Assembly (NCBI GenBank): GCA_933207985.1
Contig: OW240913.1
Coordinates: forward strand, 322,028,602 to 322,092,601
Source: Pelobates cultripes
Taxonomy: Eukaryota; Chordata; Amphibia; Anura; Pelobatidae
Direction of reading: 5' to 3'
Length of the DNA: 64,000 nucleotides
This document shows positions 24,530 through 34,142 of this stretch, piece after piece. Position numbers and translations under genes: made by a program. The notes under the pieces are model-generated. The model was not told where the DNA came from. It made no database searches and was given only the letters and a program-made list of their open reading frames with translations. Each line of letters opens with the position of its first letter. Within the stretch, counting starts at the first letter, position 1.

Positions 24530-24741
24530 AAGCATCTTTGCATAGTTTGCAAATGTTTGCAGAGCATGGAAATGCTGAACGTCAGTGCAGCACTGACCCA
24601 GGTAGCACTTCTAGCAGCCATCTCAGTGACTAGAGGTGTTCCTAGGCTATAATTTAAATGCCGCCCTTTCACTCAAAAGGAAGTGTTTACATTAATAAGC
24701 CTGCAGGGACAGGCTGCAAACACCAGAACAACTACGTCCCT
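24530..24741. mobile_element. partial TTAA-flanked element (related to families A/B)
   Basis: Ends ctacgtccct followed by TTAA at 24742-24745, with an interior style (aagcctgcagggacaggctg, ccgccctttcactc) similar to the TTAA elements of the window. The left end is not recognised. Confidence 0.5.
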
Positions 24742-24971
24742 TTAATATTTGGTTTTAATTCATGGTTGACACACAAATAATAACCCTCCATCATTATTTT
24801 TTTTTTTATCCTTCCGAAATAATGTGTAATCATTAAAGTTAACTGCCCAGTCATGTCCCACCATGTTTCCGTTATACCTATAATGTCATATTGTTTAAGT
24901 ATTTTGTTATCTAGGCTCCTTGCATTAGCAAGCATACATTTAGTGTTGCCATAAGCCCCCAGTGCATGCAT
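24732..24971 (-). pseudogene. CR1-like LINE endonuclease fragment
   Basis: On the minus strand an open frame of 79 codons contains LANARSLDNKILKQYD and then IIGITETWWD. These correspond to the start of the apurinic endonuclease domain of CR1/L2-type LINEs, where NARSL-NK and ITETWW are highly conserved. Only this N-terminal part is present, with no GDFN or SDHxP motifs and no reverse transcriptase. The 3' side abuts the TTAA fragment at 24741. The upstream coding boundary is unknown. Confidence 0.6.
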
Positions 24972-25370
24972 TTTTTTGTATTACATACTACATCTGGCCT
25001 GATCTTAACCTTTCCTCATCTCCACCACACTTGGCCTGAGCTAAATCCCATTTCCTTTCTTTTCTATCTTCATTTTATAGACTTCTGTGTCCATAGTGTC
25101 ACTAGTTTAAAATCTCATCCAACCGTCTAGACATCCTATCACCCGGCACACCAGACCCTTTCCTATTTAGGTGAAAATAGGATCCTGCCTCCGACCCCCC
25201 CAACCACCCGGCCATGTGAGAGTGAGGTCCTTGCAATGCCTGTAATGACAGTTAGTCCCCCTGCTGGCTGGAAATCAAATAAATTAAAGTTAAAATCAGT
25301 GTAATTTTTTTTTTATATATATACTTAGATCATATATATATACATACACATACACTGTATAGGTGTATTT
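24972..25370. other. non-coding DNA, possibly further LINE remains
   Basis: No recognisable gene. The first part may be decayed 5' sequence of the CR1-like LINE on the minus strand; the end is AT-rich microsatellite-like (tatatatacatacaca). Confidence 0.4.
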
Positions 25371-25383
25371 TACTATTAATATA

Positions 25384-26075
25384 AATAGCGAGGGCTTGCA
25401 CTCTTGGTGTAATCCTTTGGTGCCCGGTGCTGGTCTGGCAAGGATCATGTAGACATAGCAGAAATTACCGCACTCCAAGGACTTTATAGAGATTTTTAAA
25501 TTTTTTTTAGCTTTTATTCAATCCATTTAAAAAGTCAACGTTTCAGTTCCCACATGGAGCTTTCATCAGGACAAAACATAACTTACAAGTGCAGACACAA
25601 AGAAATATATACCCCCAATCCCTCAAAATAATTTACCTTAATTGTGTACTCACCTAGCCATGAGACAGCTTGCCCTGCATTAGAGAGTAATGTATCTCTG
25701 AGTGTGGTGGCCATGTGTGCAAGTAGCTACTAGGCCACAAGGCGGAAAGCAACCAGTCCAGTTGGATTGTTACTTATTAACCTGTAGCCCCGCCCCTTTT
25801 CTGGGCCTTGCACACATGGCCACCACACTCAGAGATACATTACTCTCTAATGCAGGGCAAGCTGTCTCATGGCTAGGTGAGTACACAATTAAGGTAAATT
25901 ATTTTGAGGGATTGGGGGTATATATTTCTTTGTGTCTGCACTTGTAATTATGTTTTGTCCTGATGAAAGCTCCATGTGGGAGTTGAAACGTTGACTTTTT
26001 AAATGGATTGAATAAAAGTTAAATTTTATTTGAAAATCTCTATAAAGTCCTTGGAGTGCGGTAATTTCTGCTATG
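25384..26075. mobile_element. large foldback element with 13-15 bp target duplication
   Basis: Two arms of roughly 270 bp (about 25455-25718 and 25805-26075) are near-identical inverted copies; for example gcagaaattaccgcactcc on the left matches ggagtgcggtaatttctgc on the right. About 86 bp of spacer separates them. The left side carries about 70 bp not mirrored on the right. The whole is flanked by the direct repeat tttactattaatata at 25369-25383 and 26076-26090. A duplication of this length is more like LINE-driven insertion than DNA transposition. No protein is encoded. Confidence 0.75.
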
Positions 26076-26090
26076 TTTACTATTAATATA

Positions 26091-26385
26091 TATATTAGTA
26101 TCAAATTACACGTAGACTGATACTGATTAAATATATATATATAATTATTGTTATATTTATATATAATATAAAAAATATGTAAATACGTTAAAAAAATTAT
26201 AAAAAATAAATAATTAAAAAATATATAGATGTGTGTTATTTCATTCTAACTGTATTGTGATATTAATATATATATATATATATATACATATATATATTTA
26301 TATAAAAATACACGTAGAACAAAATAATATATATTTCTATATACATAAATATATACGTATATATCACTATATATATACCTATATA
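26091..26385. repeat. AT-dinucleotide-rich tract
   Basis: Long TA runs (for example 26268-26287) mixed with A-rich stretches. Open frames here consist of Tyr/Ile alternation and are artefacts. Confidence 0.85.
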
Positions 26386-26805
26386 CAGTTGCAAGAAAAA
26401 GTATGTGAACCCTTTGGAATGATATGGATTTCTGCACAAATTGGTCATAAAATGTGATCTGATCATCATCTAAGTCACAACAATAGACAATCACAGTCTG
26501 CTTAAACTAATAACACACAAAGAATGAAATGTTGCCATGTTTTTATTGAACACACCATGTAAACATTCACAGTGCAGGTGGAAAAAGTATGTGAACCCTT
26601 GGATTTAATAACTGGTTGAACCTCCTTTGGCACAATAACTTCAACCAAACGTTTCCTGTAGTTGCAGATCAGACGTGCACAACGGTCAGGAGTAATTCTT
26701 GACCATTCCTCTTTACAGAACTGTTTCAGTTCAGCAATATTCTTGGGATGTCTGGTGTGAATCGCTTTCTTGAGGTCATGCCACAGCATCTCAATCGGGT
26801 TGAGA
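26386..26805 (-). mobile_element. Tc1-family transposon fragment (different lineage from 3533-5093)
   Basis: The terminal repeat starts cagttgcaagaaaaagtatg at 26386, just after TA (26384-26385), and a second copy of the sub-terminal motif aaaaagtatgtgaaccctt lies near 26583. The transposase is on the minus strand. The element is cut off at about 26805, where the unclassified repeat begins. Its terminal repeat and protein differ from the other Tc1 element, so two Tc1 lineages are present. Confidence 0.85.
26530..26805 (-). pseudogene. Tc1-family transposase C-terminal fragment
   Basis: The minus-strand frame contains NPIEMLWHDLKKAIH, the region of the catalytic Glu of Tc1 transposases, followed by KEEWSRITPDRCARLI and a C-terminal tail to a stop near 26502. 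The catalytic Asp residues and the DNA-binding domains are missing because the element is truncated upstream; the apparent N-terminal extension of the open frame comes from the adjacent repeat. Non-functional. Confidence 0.85.
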
Positions 26806-26806
26806 C

Positions 26807-27346
26807 ACCATAAAACCTGTACATGGGGGTACTGTTTTACTCGGGAGACTTCGCTGAACACAAATATTAGTTTCAAATGAAAATTACCCCTATGATGGCA
26901 TACCATTTGCAATAGTAGACAACCCAAGGTATTGCAAGTGGGGTATGTCCAGTCTTTTTAAGTAGCCAATTAGTTTTTTGCATTTTCAAATATTAACACA
27001 AACTTTTTGGCCAGTGTTTGTGACCAAGTGGCTACTAAAAAAGACTGGACATACCCCATTTGCAATACCTTGGGTTGTCTACTTTTGCAAATGGTATGCC
27101 ATCATGGGGGTTATTCTTATTCCTGGGCTACCATATGGTCTCAAAGGCAATATAACCTATCTGGCAAATTTCAATGTGAAAAAATGTAACACGCTATATT
27201 TGACCGTATAACTTCCCAAAACACCATAAAACCTGTACATAGGGGGTACTGTTTTACACGTGAGACTTTGCTGAATACAAATATGTGTATTTTATTGCAG
27301 TAAAAGCAAACGGTATTATGACATTGACAGTTAAAATGACATGTAG
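26807..27346. repeat. unclassified interspersed repeat with foldback, left part
   Basis: caccataaaacctgtacat occurs at about 26807 and again at about 27221 in the same orientation. Between them, arms at 26887-26968 and 27029-27109 are near-perfect inverted copies (sharing gtggggtatgtccagtc-type text). The unit is interrupted at 27346 by the L1 element and seems to resume at 32085. I cannot name the family. Confidence 0.6.
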
Positions 27347-27462
27347 GGGGGGCGTGGCTAACCGCCGAGCAAGATGGACGCTTAGCAATCTGCTCCGGCA
27401 CATGGTCTCCATTAATCTAACATCACAATAAAGCTAAAATCCTAAAAATTACTGAACACAAT

Positions 27463-27655
27463 ATGGCTAACTCCAAGGCGAAAAAGGCAGCCACCAAAGC
27501 CGAAAAAATTTGCTTTTTTTGACAGAAACAGGCCTTCATGGTGGACACCGCGCGGGCGGCTGCCCAAGATGGCGCGGATGATTCTGAATCTAACCATATG
27601 CCTGCATACCCAGAAGACTCCCACCCTAATGAACACCTCAAACGGGTGAGATACG
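27463..27655 (+). pseudogene. L1 ORF1 N-terminal remnant
   Basis: Starts MANSKAKKAATKAEK at the ATG 27463-27465 and meets a stop at 27520-27522. A further short Asp/Glu-rich stretch follows before the deletion junction. The coiled coil and RNA-binding domains expected of ORF1 are absent. Assignment is by position at the 5' end of the LINE and by the Lys/Ala-rich N-terminus. Confidence 0.5.
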
Positions 27656-27659
27656 AACC

Positions 27660-30600
27660 AAGATAGACATAGTCTGCATACAGAAAACAAACTTTGCCAC
27701 CAACCACATCCCTACATTTGCCACTAGAGAATATCCGACACAATACCATGCAACACACAAGTCTAAGTCCAGAGGGGACTCAATTCTGCTGCATAACTCC
27801 CTAACTGAAGAAACACTCAGTATCAACAAAGACGACCAGGGACGATTTGTGATCCTACACTGCATAATCAACAATAGCCCACTCATCTTAGTATGTCTCT
27901 ACAGCCCAAATGACCAGCAACACAACTTCCTACATAAAGTCCTTAACAAACTACCGGCTGATTCAACTGTCCCTACGATTATCTGCGGTGACTTTAATAA
28001 CATCATGGACTCCCGCATAGACTCAACAACCCCCATCACATCGACCAGACACCACAAGCTCAAACCCAATAACAAAGCATTCATGAAACTCATCCATGAA
28101 TACAGTCTATATGATACCTGGAGAACAAGACACCCATCCGAAAGAGAATATACATTCTTCTCGCAAGTACATAAAACCTACTCCAGAATTAACCACATCC
28201 TTGCATCTGGCTCACTACTACCACAAATAGAAGACTGCATAGTATGGTCTGACCATGCCCCACTAATTCTAACTATGCAAGACCACTACCAACACCGAGG
28301 TAAGCCCCCGTGGCGCCTCAACGACTCGCTCCTACACGACGTGCAATTCACAGCACAGCTGACTACAACCCTACAAGACTACTTCCACCATAATGACAAC
28401 TCTGAACCCTCCATCTTCTCCATCTGGCAGGCCCACAAAACGGTCCTGAGGGGACTGCTGATAAGCTGAGCATCATGCCTCAAGCACCAATGCAACAAAG
28501 AATATACAGACCTACTCAGAAGGTTGAGAGACACGGCGACAACACACCTTTTAAACCCATCTGACACTCATGCTGAATCCATAAAACAAATCACCACACA
28601 AATTAACGCACTAACACTTCTGAAAACAGCCCATATTCTCACCAAACTGAAAATGAAAACATATACACAAGGCAACAAAGCAGGGAAACACCTGGCCAAC
28701 TTACTCAGGCAAAAACAGGCCAACTACAAAATGCCACATCTGATCACAAACACAGGTGGGAAACTCCACAACCCACAAGACATCAACGATGGCATGGCAG
28801 ACTACTACCACTCCCACTACAACCTAAAGACAGACCCCACACTACATCAACCCACCCCACAAGAAATAGACGACTTCCTCCAAACTACCACACTACCCAT
28901 ACTGACGACCGCACCGAAAGACATCATACAAAACCCCATCACCACGCAAGAAATAATTGACACTATCCAATCCCTCCCAAACGGGAAATCACCATGCCCA
29001 GACGGTCTGACCAACTCCTATTACAAACAATTCGCGACAATCCTGGCCCCTCAGCTACAGAATACATTTCACCATGCCTTACAAACAGGGACGATGCCAT
29101 CAGAGATGCTCATGGCACACGTTGCCACGCTCCCCAAACCAGGGAAACCCCCAACCCACTGCCAAAATCTAAGGCCCATCTCTCTGTTGAACACAGACGT
29201 GAAAATTATCGCAAAGATATTCTCCAACAGACTGACTCCCATTATCAGCACAATCATAGGTGAGGATCAAGTGGGGTTTGTAGGGGGCAGGCAGGGAGCG
29301 GATGGCACACGTAAAACCGTAGACTTGTTATATGATATACAAGAAAAAAGAGTTCCCAGTGTCCTATTATGTCCTAAATGTCCTATTTGATTTCCCCGCC
29401 GCAGTTCCTATCACTAGTCACAGCACTATACTCCACCCCAACAGCACGTGTCATAAATGGGGGATTTATATCAAAACCATTTCATATCTCCAATGGCTCT
29501 AGACAAGGATGCCCACTTTCCCTGATACTCTACATCCTAGCGCTAGAGCCTCTCACCCAACTAATACGCAGTAATCCAAACATACATGGGATTAAGACCA
29601 GAGGCCGAGAATATAAATTATCTCTATTTGCCGATGACATTCTATTAACTCTTGAGCAGCCCAATATATCATTACCCAACTTCCATAAAACCCTTTCCCT
29701 ATACAGTAAATGCTACTACTATAAACTGAACGTCGCAAAAACCCTAGCTCTAGGAATCAATATCCCCAGCCCAGACTTGACGACCCTAAAAACTAATTTC
29801 AATTATGACTGGAGGCACGACCACATCAAATTCTTAGCAGTCAACTTCACACCGATAACACACACGCTCTTCAAGGCGAACTACACTAAACTGATCACTG
29901 AAATCAAAATGTTGGAAGGAAAAATACATTTCGTGGACAGGCAGAATAGCCTCAGTAAAAAATGGTGATCCTACCAAAAATCCAGTACCTGCTTCATACA
30001 CTCCCACTCACTCTCCCAAAAAAGTACCTGCTAGAACTGCAAAACATATTGAATGATTATATATGGGACCATGAGAAACCAAGAGTGGCAAGAACTACGA
30101 TGTACAGACCGTTCACCCAAGGCGGAATAGGTCTGCCCGAGGTGGTGGGATACTATTGAGCGGCTCAAATTGCACCATTGTTAGCAATATCACACAGCTG
30201 TAACCTCATGGTGTGGGCCGAAATAGAGAAAAACCATGCAAGGGGACCCTCTCTACCACTTCTGGCATGGCTGCCAAAAAATCACAGACCAAAAAACCCT
30301 GAATTACTGCCAACCACCTTGCTAACCCTCTCCATATGGGATAACTATCGAAAGAAAATGGGTGCGACAGCACTATTGTCCCCAGCACTCCAAATAGAAG
30401 CACTATCATGATTTATTCCAGACTTCAACCACAAGCTCTGGCAAAGACACGGCGTGACAACTATGTCACAACTACTACAGGGCAACAAACTCAAGAAACT
30501 CTCAGATCTCAGAATAGAATTCAAGTTACCCTCCACGGCAACCTTTTCCTACCTGCAAATACAATCTTGGACAAACCTCCAACCAGTACAACAAATAGCA

Positions 30601-31169
30601 CAGACACTGAACCCATATTGGACTAAAATAACGAAAATATGTACGGAGATCAAGCCAGCAACAAAACTTAAATCCACGATATAGGCTTCTGACACCCACT
30701 CACAGACGACCAATGGCAAAATATATACCGAGCTCACAAACGACTGACACTCTGCACAAACAACCTACAACTCTCATGCAAGCTACTTTACAGATAGTAT
30801 CTAGTCCCCACAAGACTCAAGGACAGTTTCCCTGACACATCTGATACGTGCTGGAGATGCCAAACCAATAGAGGATTCCTAATACACATATGGTGGCAAT
30901 GCCCACTGCTTAAACACTTCTGGTCACAAGTCTCAAACCTAGCGACCTGATGCCACACACACCTCCAGTACATGATATACTACATTCTCATTACAGCTCT
31001 CACTGTCATAAGCAGGCAGAGGAAGCAAACAACCACCCCAACGATCGGCCAATGCATAGAAGTGATCGAGCACACCAAAATATATGAAACTTTAGCACGA
31101 AAGACACGGCAGAGGAGCTGCCACTTGTCCACAGCATGGGACCTATGGGACAAACACAAATCCCACTGA
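27660..31169 (+). pseudogene. L1 ORF2 pseudogene: endonuclease, reverse transcriptase, C-terminal domain
   Basis: Pieces in order: endonuclease with IVCIQKTNF, CGDFNN, and SDHAPL (to about 28270); reverse transcriptase with PDGLTNSYYKQF, LRPISLLN and GFVGGRQG (to 29390), then GSRQGCPLS and FADD in another frame (29378-29968); thumb/connection with VILPKIQYLL and GGIGLPE; and the zinc-knuckle-like segment with HIWWQC near 30885. Defects: the Glu of the QET endonuclease site is Lys (codon 27684-27686), a stop follows at 28467, RT motif A (LDAEKAFD-like) is missing at the 29380 junction, and stops or shifts occur at about 29966, 30159, 30411 and 30684. It cannot be active. The L1/Tx1 assignment is firm; the subfamily is not. 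Confidence 0.9.
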
Positions 31170-31388
31170 CATGACACACAATGTCACCACAGGCTGGGCT
31201 GAGAACCTCCACAACAGGAGGAAAAATACACCCAAACACATAATCCGAAATACGTAACCACTACGAAACCCAAACTGCACCCCCCACCTTAGATACCCCC
31301 TCCACCCTCCCTCCCCCCCCAACCTTGCACCACCACTGACAACACAGGCAGCATGCAAGGCCCTGGACCCAGACCTACAATGCCTTAA

Positions 31389-31818
31389 AGGACCACTATA
31401 GTGCCAGGAAAACATACTCGTTTTCCTGGCACTATAGTGCCCTGAGGGTGCCCCCATCCTCAGGTCCCCCTCCCGCCGGGCTCTATGGGGAAGAAGTGGT
31501 TAAACTTACCTCTTTCTCCAGCACCGGGCGGGGGACTCTCCTCTTCCTCTCTGCCTCCTCGTCTTAATGCTCATGCGCGGCACAATGCTTTCCTATGGAT
31601 GCTGGCATCTTCTCACTGTGATTTTCACAGTGAGAAGCGCGGAAGCGCCTCTAGCGGCTGTCAACGAGACAGCCACTAGAGGCTGGATTAACCCTAATAT
31701 AAACATAGCAGTTTCTCTGAAACTGCTATGTTTATAGAAAAAAGGGTGAAACCTAGCTGAACCAGGAACCCAGAACACTTCATTAAGCTGAAGTGGTCTG
31801 GGTGCCTATAGTGGTCCT
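31389..31818. mobile_element. TTAA-flanked non-autonomous element (family B), complete
   Basis: A 430-bp element between TTAA at 31385-31388 and 31819-31822, inserted in the L1 3' UTR. The left end has a perfect 20-bp hairpin (31394-31413 with 31420-31439, loop of 6). The interior shares gctttcctatgg, ctctagcggctgtc, gacagccac and gctgaagtggtctggg with the other copies. The ends aggaccactatagtgcc and ctatagtggtcct are inverted copies. Confidence 0.9.
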
Positions 31819-32084
31819 TTAATTATCAATACCCAAGGTCATGACAAGCAAACGCTACAACCAAATGGTAGCAGAATGGCGCCCACGAGATATGTTCTAA
31901 GGCCACTGTTTAACCCAAGACCAAATGTCACATGTGTAAAGCTATAGCCCTTAACCACGTTATTGTACCTGTAACACTAACATGTGAACATCTTTATTAT
32001 GAACCCTTATCCCTCTTACCTTCTGTACCCCATATAAGCTTGAAAAAAAAATTGTCAAATTAAAAAAAACAAAAACGTCATGTA

Positions 32085-32285
32085 TAACTAAATAAATTAA
32101 AACATTTCTTATTTTCTCCCAATTTTTTCATATTAAATTATGTTTCATAGCTAAATATTTGATATTAAATGAAAGCTCTGTTTCCCCTGAATAAAATTAT
32201 ATATAATAAGTGTGGGTGCATTTAATATGAAAGAGATGAATTACAGTTGGACAGACATGTAGCGCAAATGCCAGGGTTAATCAAT
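32085..32285. repeat. unclassified interspersed repeat, likely right part
   Basis: Sequence after the L1 tail that probably continued directly from 27346 before the insertion; the flanking catgta supports this. AT-rich, no coding capacity. The right boundary is not seen. Confidence 0.4.
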
Positions 32286-32289
32286 AACT

Positions 32290-34142
32290 CCTTTTTTATC
32301 CTGCTCTCCCACACTCTGGCTCTTTTATCTGCAAAAGTAAATTACTTCAACACCATCATAAGTAGACTGTCAAGCCAACCCTAATGCTTATTTCACACTT
32401 TTAATGCTCTCCTTCACCCTGTTGCTCCCCCTCCTCCTACCACCCTGTCCGCCTCAAACTTTGCAACTCACTTCACTGAGAAGGTTTCAACAATCAGGGA
32501 AAAGATCTCTAACCTCTCTCCCTCCCCTTCCAATACATCACCCAACTCCACTCACGCCACTGTTCTATGCTCATTCGCACCTACTACAACGGAAGAGGTT
32601 TCTGCTCTGCTCTGGTCCTCCCGCCCCACCACCTGTTCCGTTCGATTCCCTCATATCTCATCGGCACTCTGTCTCCCTCTCTTGATCTTCCGCTCACTAA
32701 AATTTTCAATCTCTCCCTTTCCTTCGGCACTTTTCCTTTACCCTTCAAGCATGCAACCATAACACCGATTCTGAAAAAGCCCAACTTTGACCCCAACTCT
32801 CCATCCAACTACTGCTCTATATCGCTACTGCCATTTGCCTCCAAAATCCTTGAGAAAGTTGTGTATGCGAGATTGACAGACTTCCTCGAATCCAACTCTC
32901 TGCTTGACCATCTCTCTGCTTAAGTCTGGATTCTGTACTCGTCACTCTATTGAAACAGCTGTGACCAAAGTATCCAACGATTTAATCACTGCTAAATCTC
33001 GTGGCCATTACTCTATCCTAATTCTCCTTGATCATTCTGCTGCCTTTGACAATGCCATCAACAGCTTCTTCTCATTCTCCATAATCTCGGTCTATGAGAT
33101 ACAGCTCTCTCCTGGTGCTCCTCCTACCTCTCCCAGTGCTTTTTCAGTGTTTCTTTCTCGGGCTTTGCCTTTTCTCCCCAACCCCTCTCTGTTGGCGTTC
33201 CCCAAGGTTTTGTCCTTGGTCCCCTACTGTTCTCCATCAATAATGCCTAACTTGGTAAACTCATCAGCTCCTTTGGCTTCCATTATCATTTACATGCAGA
33301 AGACACGCAAATCTACCTGTCCTCTCCTGATCTTTCTCCGCCCATCTTGACTCGTGTCTCTGACTTCCTCTCCACGATTTCCAACTGGATGGCTGCTCAC
33401 TTCCTTAAACTCAACCTGTACAAAACAGAACTTCTGGTTCTGGTCAGAACTACCTCAAGTGTTGCTACTCCCATGTCTGTCTCCCTCCAAGTCAACGGTG
33501 CCACCATCACCTCTACCTTGCATGCTCGCTGCCTAGGTGTACTCTTTGACTCCGACCTCTCCTTCACCCCTCATGTCTAGTCGAACGCCAAATCCTGCCG
33601 CTTCCATCTCAAAAACATGGCTTGCATCCTCCCCTATTTAACACCAGACGCAGCTAAGGTGCTAGTCCATGCCGTTGTTCTTTCTTGCTTTGACTACTGC
33701 AATCACATTCTCAGTGGCCTTACTTGTTCCCAGATTGCACTGCAATCTACAATAAATGCAGCGGCCAGGCTCATTTTCCTGTCCACCTGCACCTCCCACG
33801 CCTCCTCCCTGTCAGTCCCTACATTGGCTTTCAGTTAGATATAGGGCTCACTTTAAGATTCTGGTGCTTGCTTACAAGTCCCTACCTAATGCTGCTCCAA
33901 CCTACCTATTCTCCCTAATACACATGTATGTCCCGTCGAGGCCCCTGTGTTCTGCCAAAGACCTACGTCTATCCTCTGTCCGTTTTCCCACATCTGTTGC
34001 TCGCCTCCAAGACTTCTCTAGGGCTGCACCTTTTCTGTGTAATTCTCTTCCCTTCTCCATTAGACTTTCACCCAGTCTCCACTCCTTCAAAAAGTCTTTG
34101 AAAACACACTTCTTCAGGAAAGCATATCACTTAAACCTTTAG
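32290..34142 (+). pseudogene. L2-type LINE, reverse transcriptase and C-terminal domain, broken
   Basis: In order: a serine/proline-rich linker region (32404-32685), RT start with TPILKKPNFDP and ISLLPFASKILEKV, then [11 protein letters not shown] in another frame, a region matching the active site in which the expected YADD reads HAED (about 33293-33304), then [36 protein letters not shown] and FDYCN, and finally the C-terminal SLHWLSVRYR, PSRPL and SLHSFKKSLKTHFF up to a stop at 34142. At least five frame changes or stops divide it. The C-terminal motif set is typical of L2/CR1-group LINEs. The endonuclease is absent, so the copy is 5' truncated. Confidence 0.88.

Larger units (their letters stand above)
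27347..32084 (+). mobile_element. L1/Tx1-type LINE, near full length but internally deleted and inactive
   Basis: The 5' end reads ggggggcgtggctaacc, the GC-rich start common to L1-type elements, and the 3' end is an A-rich tail (aaattaaaaaaaacaaaaac) near 32084. A short repeat, catgta, flanks both ends (27341-27346 and about 32087-32092) and may be the target duplication. Most of ORF1 is missing: after a start at 27463 the sequence jumps to the ORF2 endonuclease by about 27660. A family B TTAA element sits in the 3' UTR (31389-31818). Without it the copy is about 4.3 kb, shorter than an intact L1 because of the internal deletions. Confidence 0.85.

Noticed and set aside
26233..26494. Tyr/Ile-rich frames in the TA tract
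   Set aside because: Translation of TA dinucleotide repeats, not protein.
27640..27665. Splice donor at the L1 ORF1-ORF2 junction (gGTGAG)
   Set aside because: The GT remains in the sequence, so the junction is not a spliced product; a simple deletion explains it.
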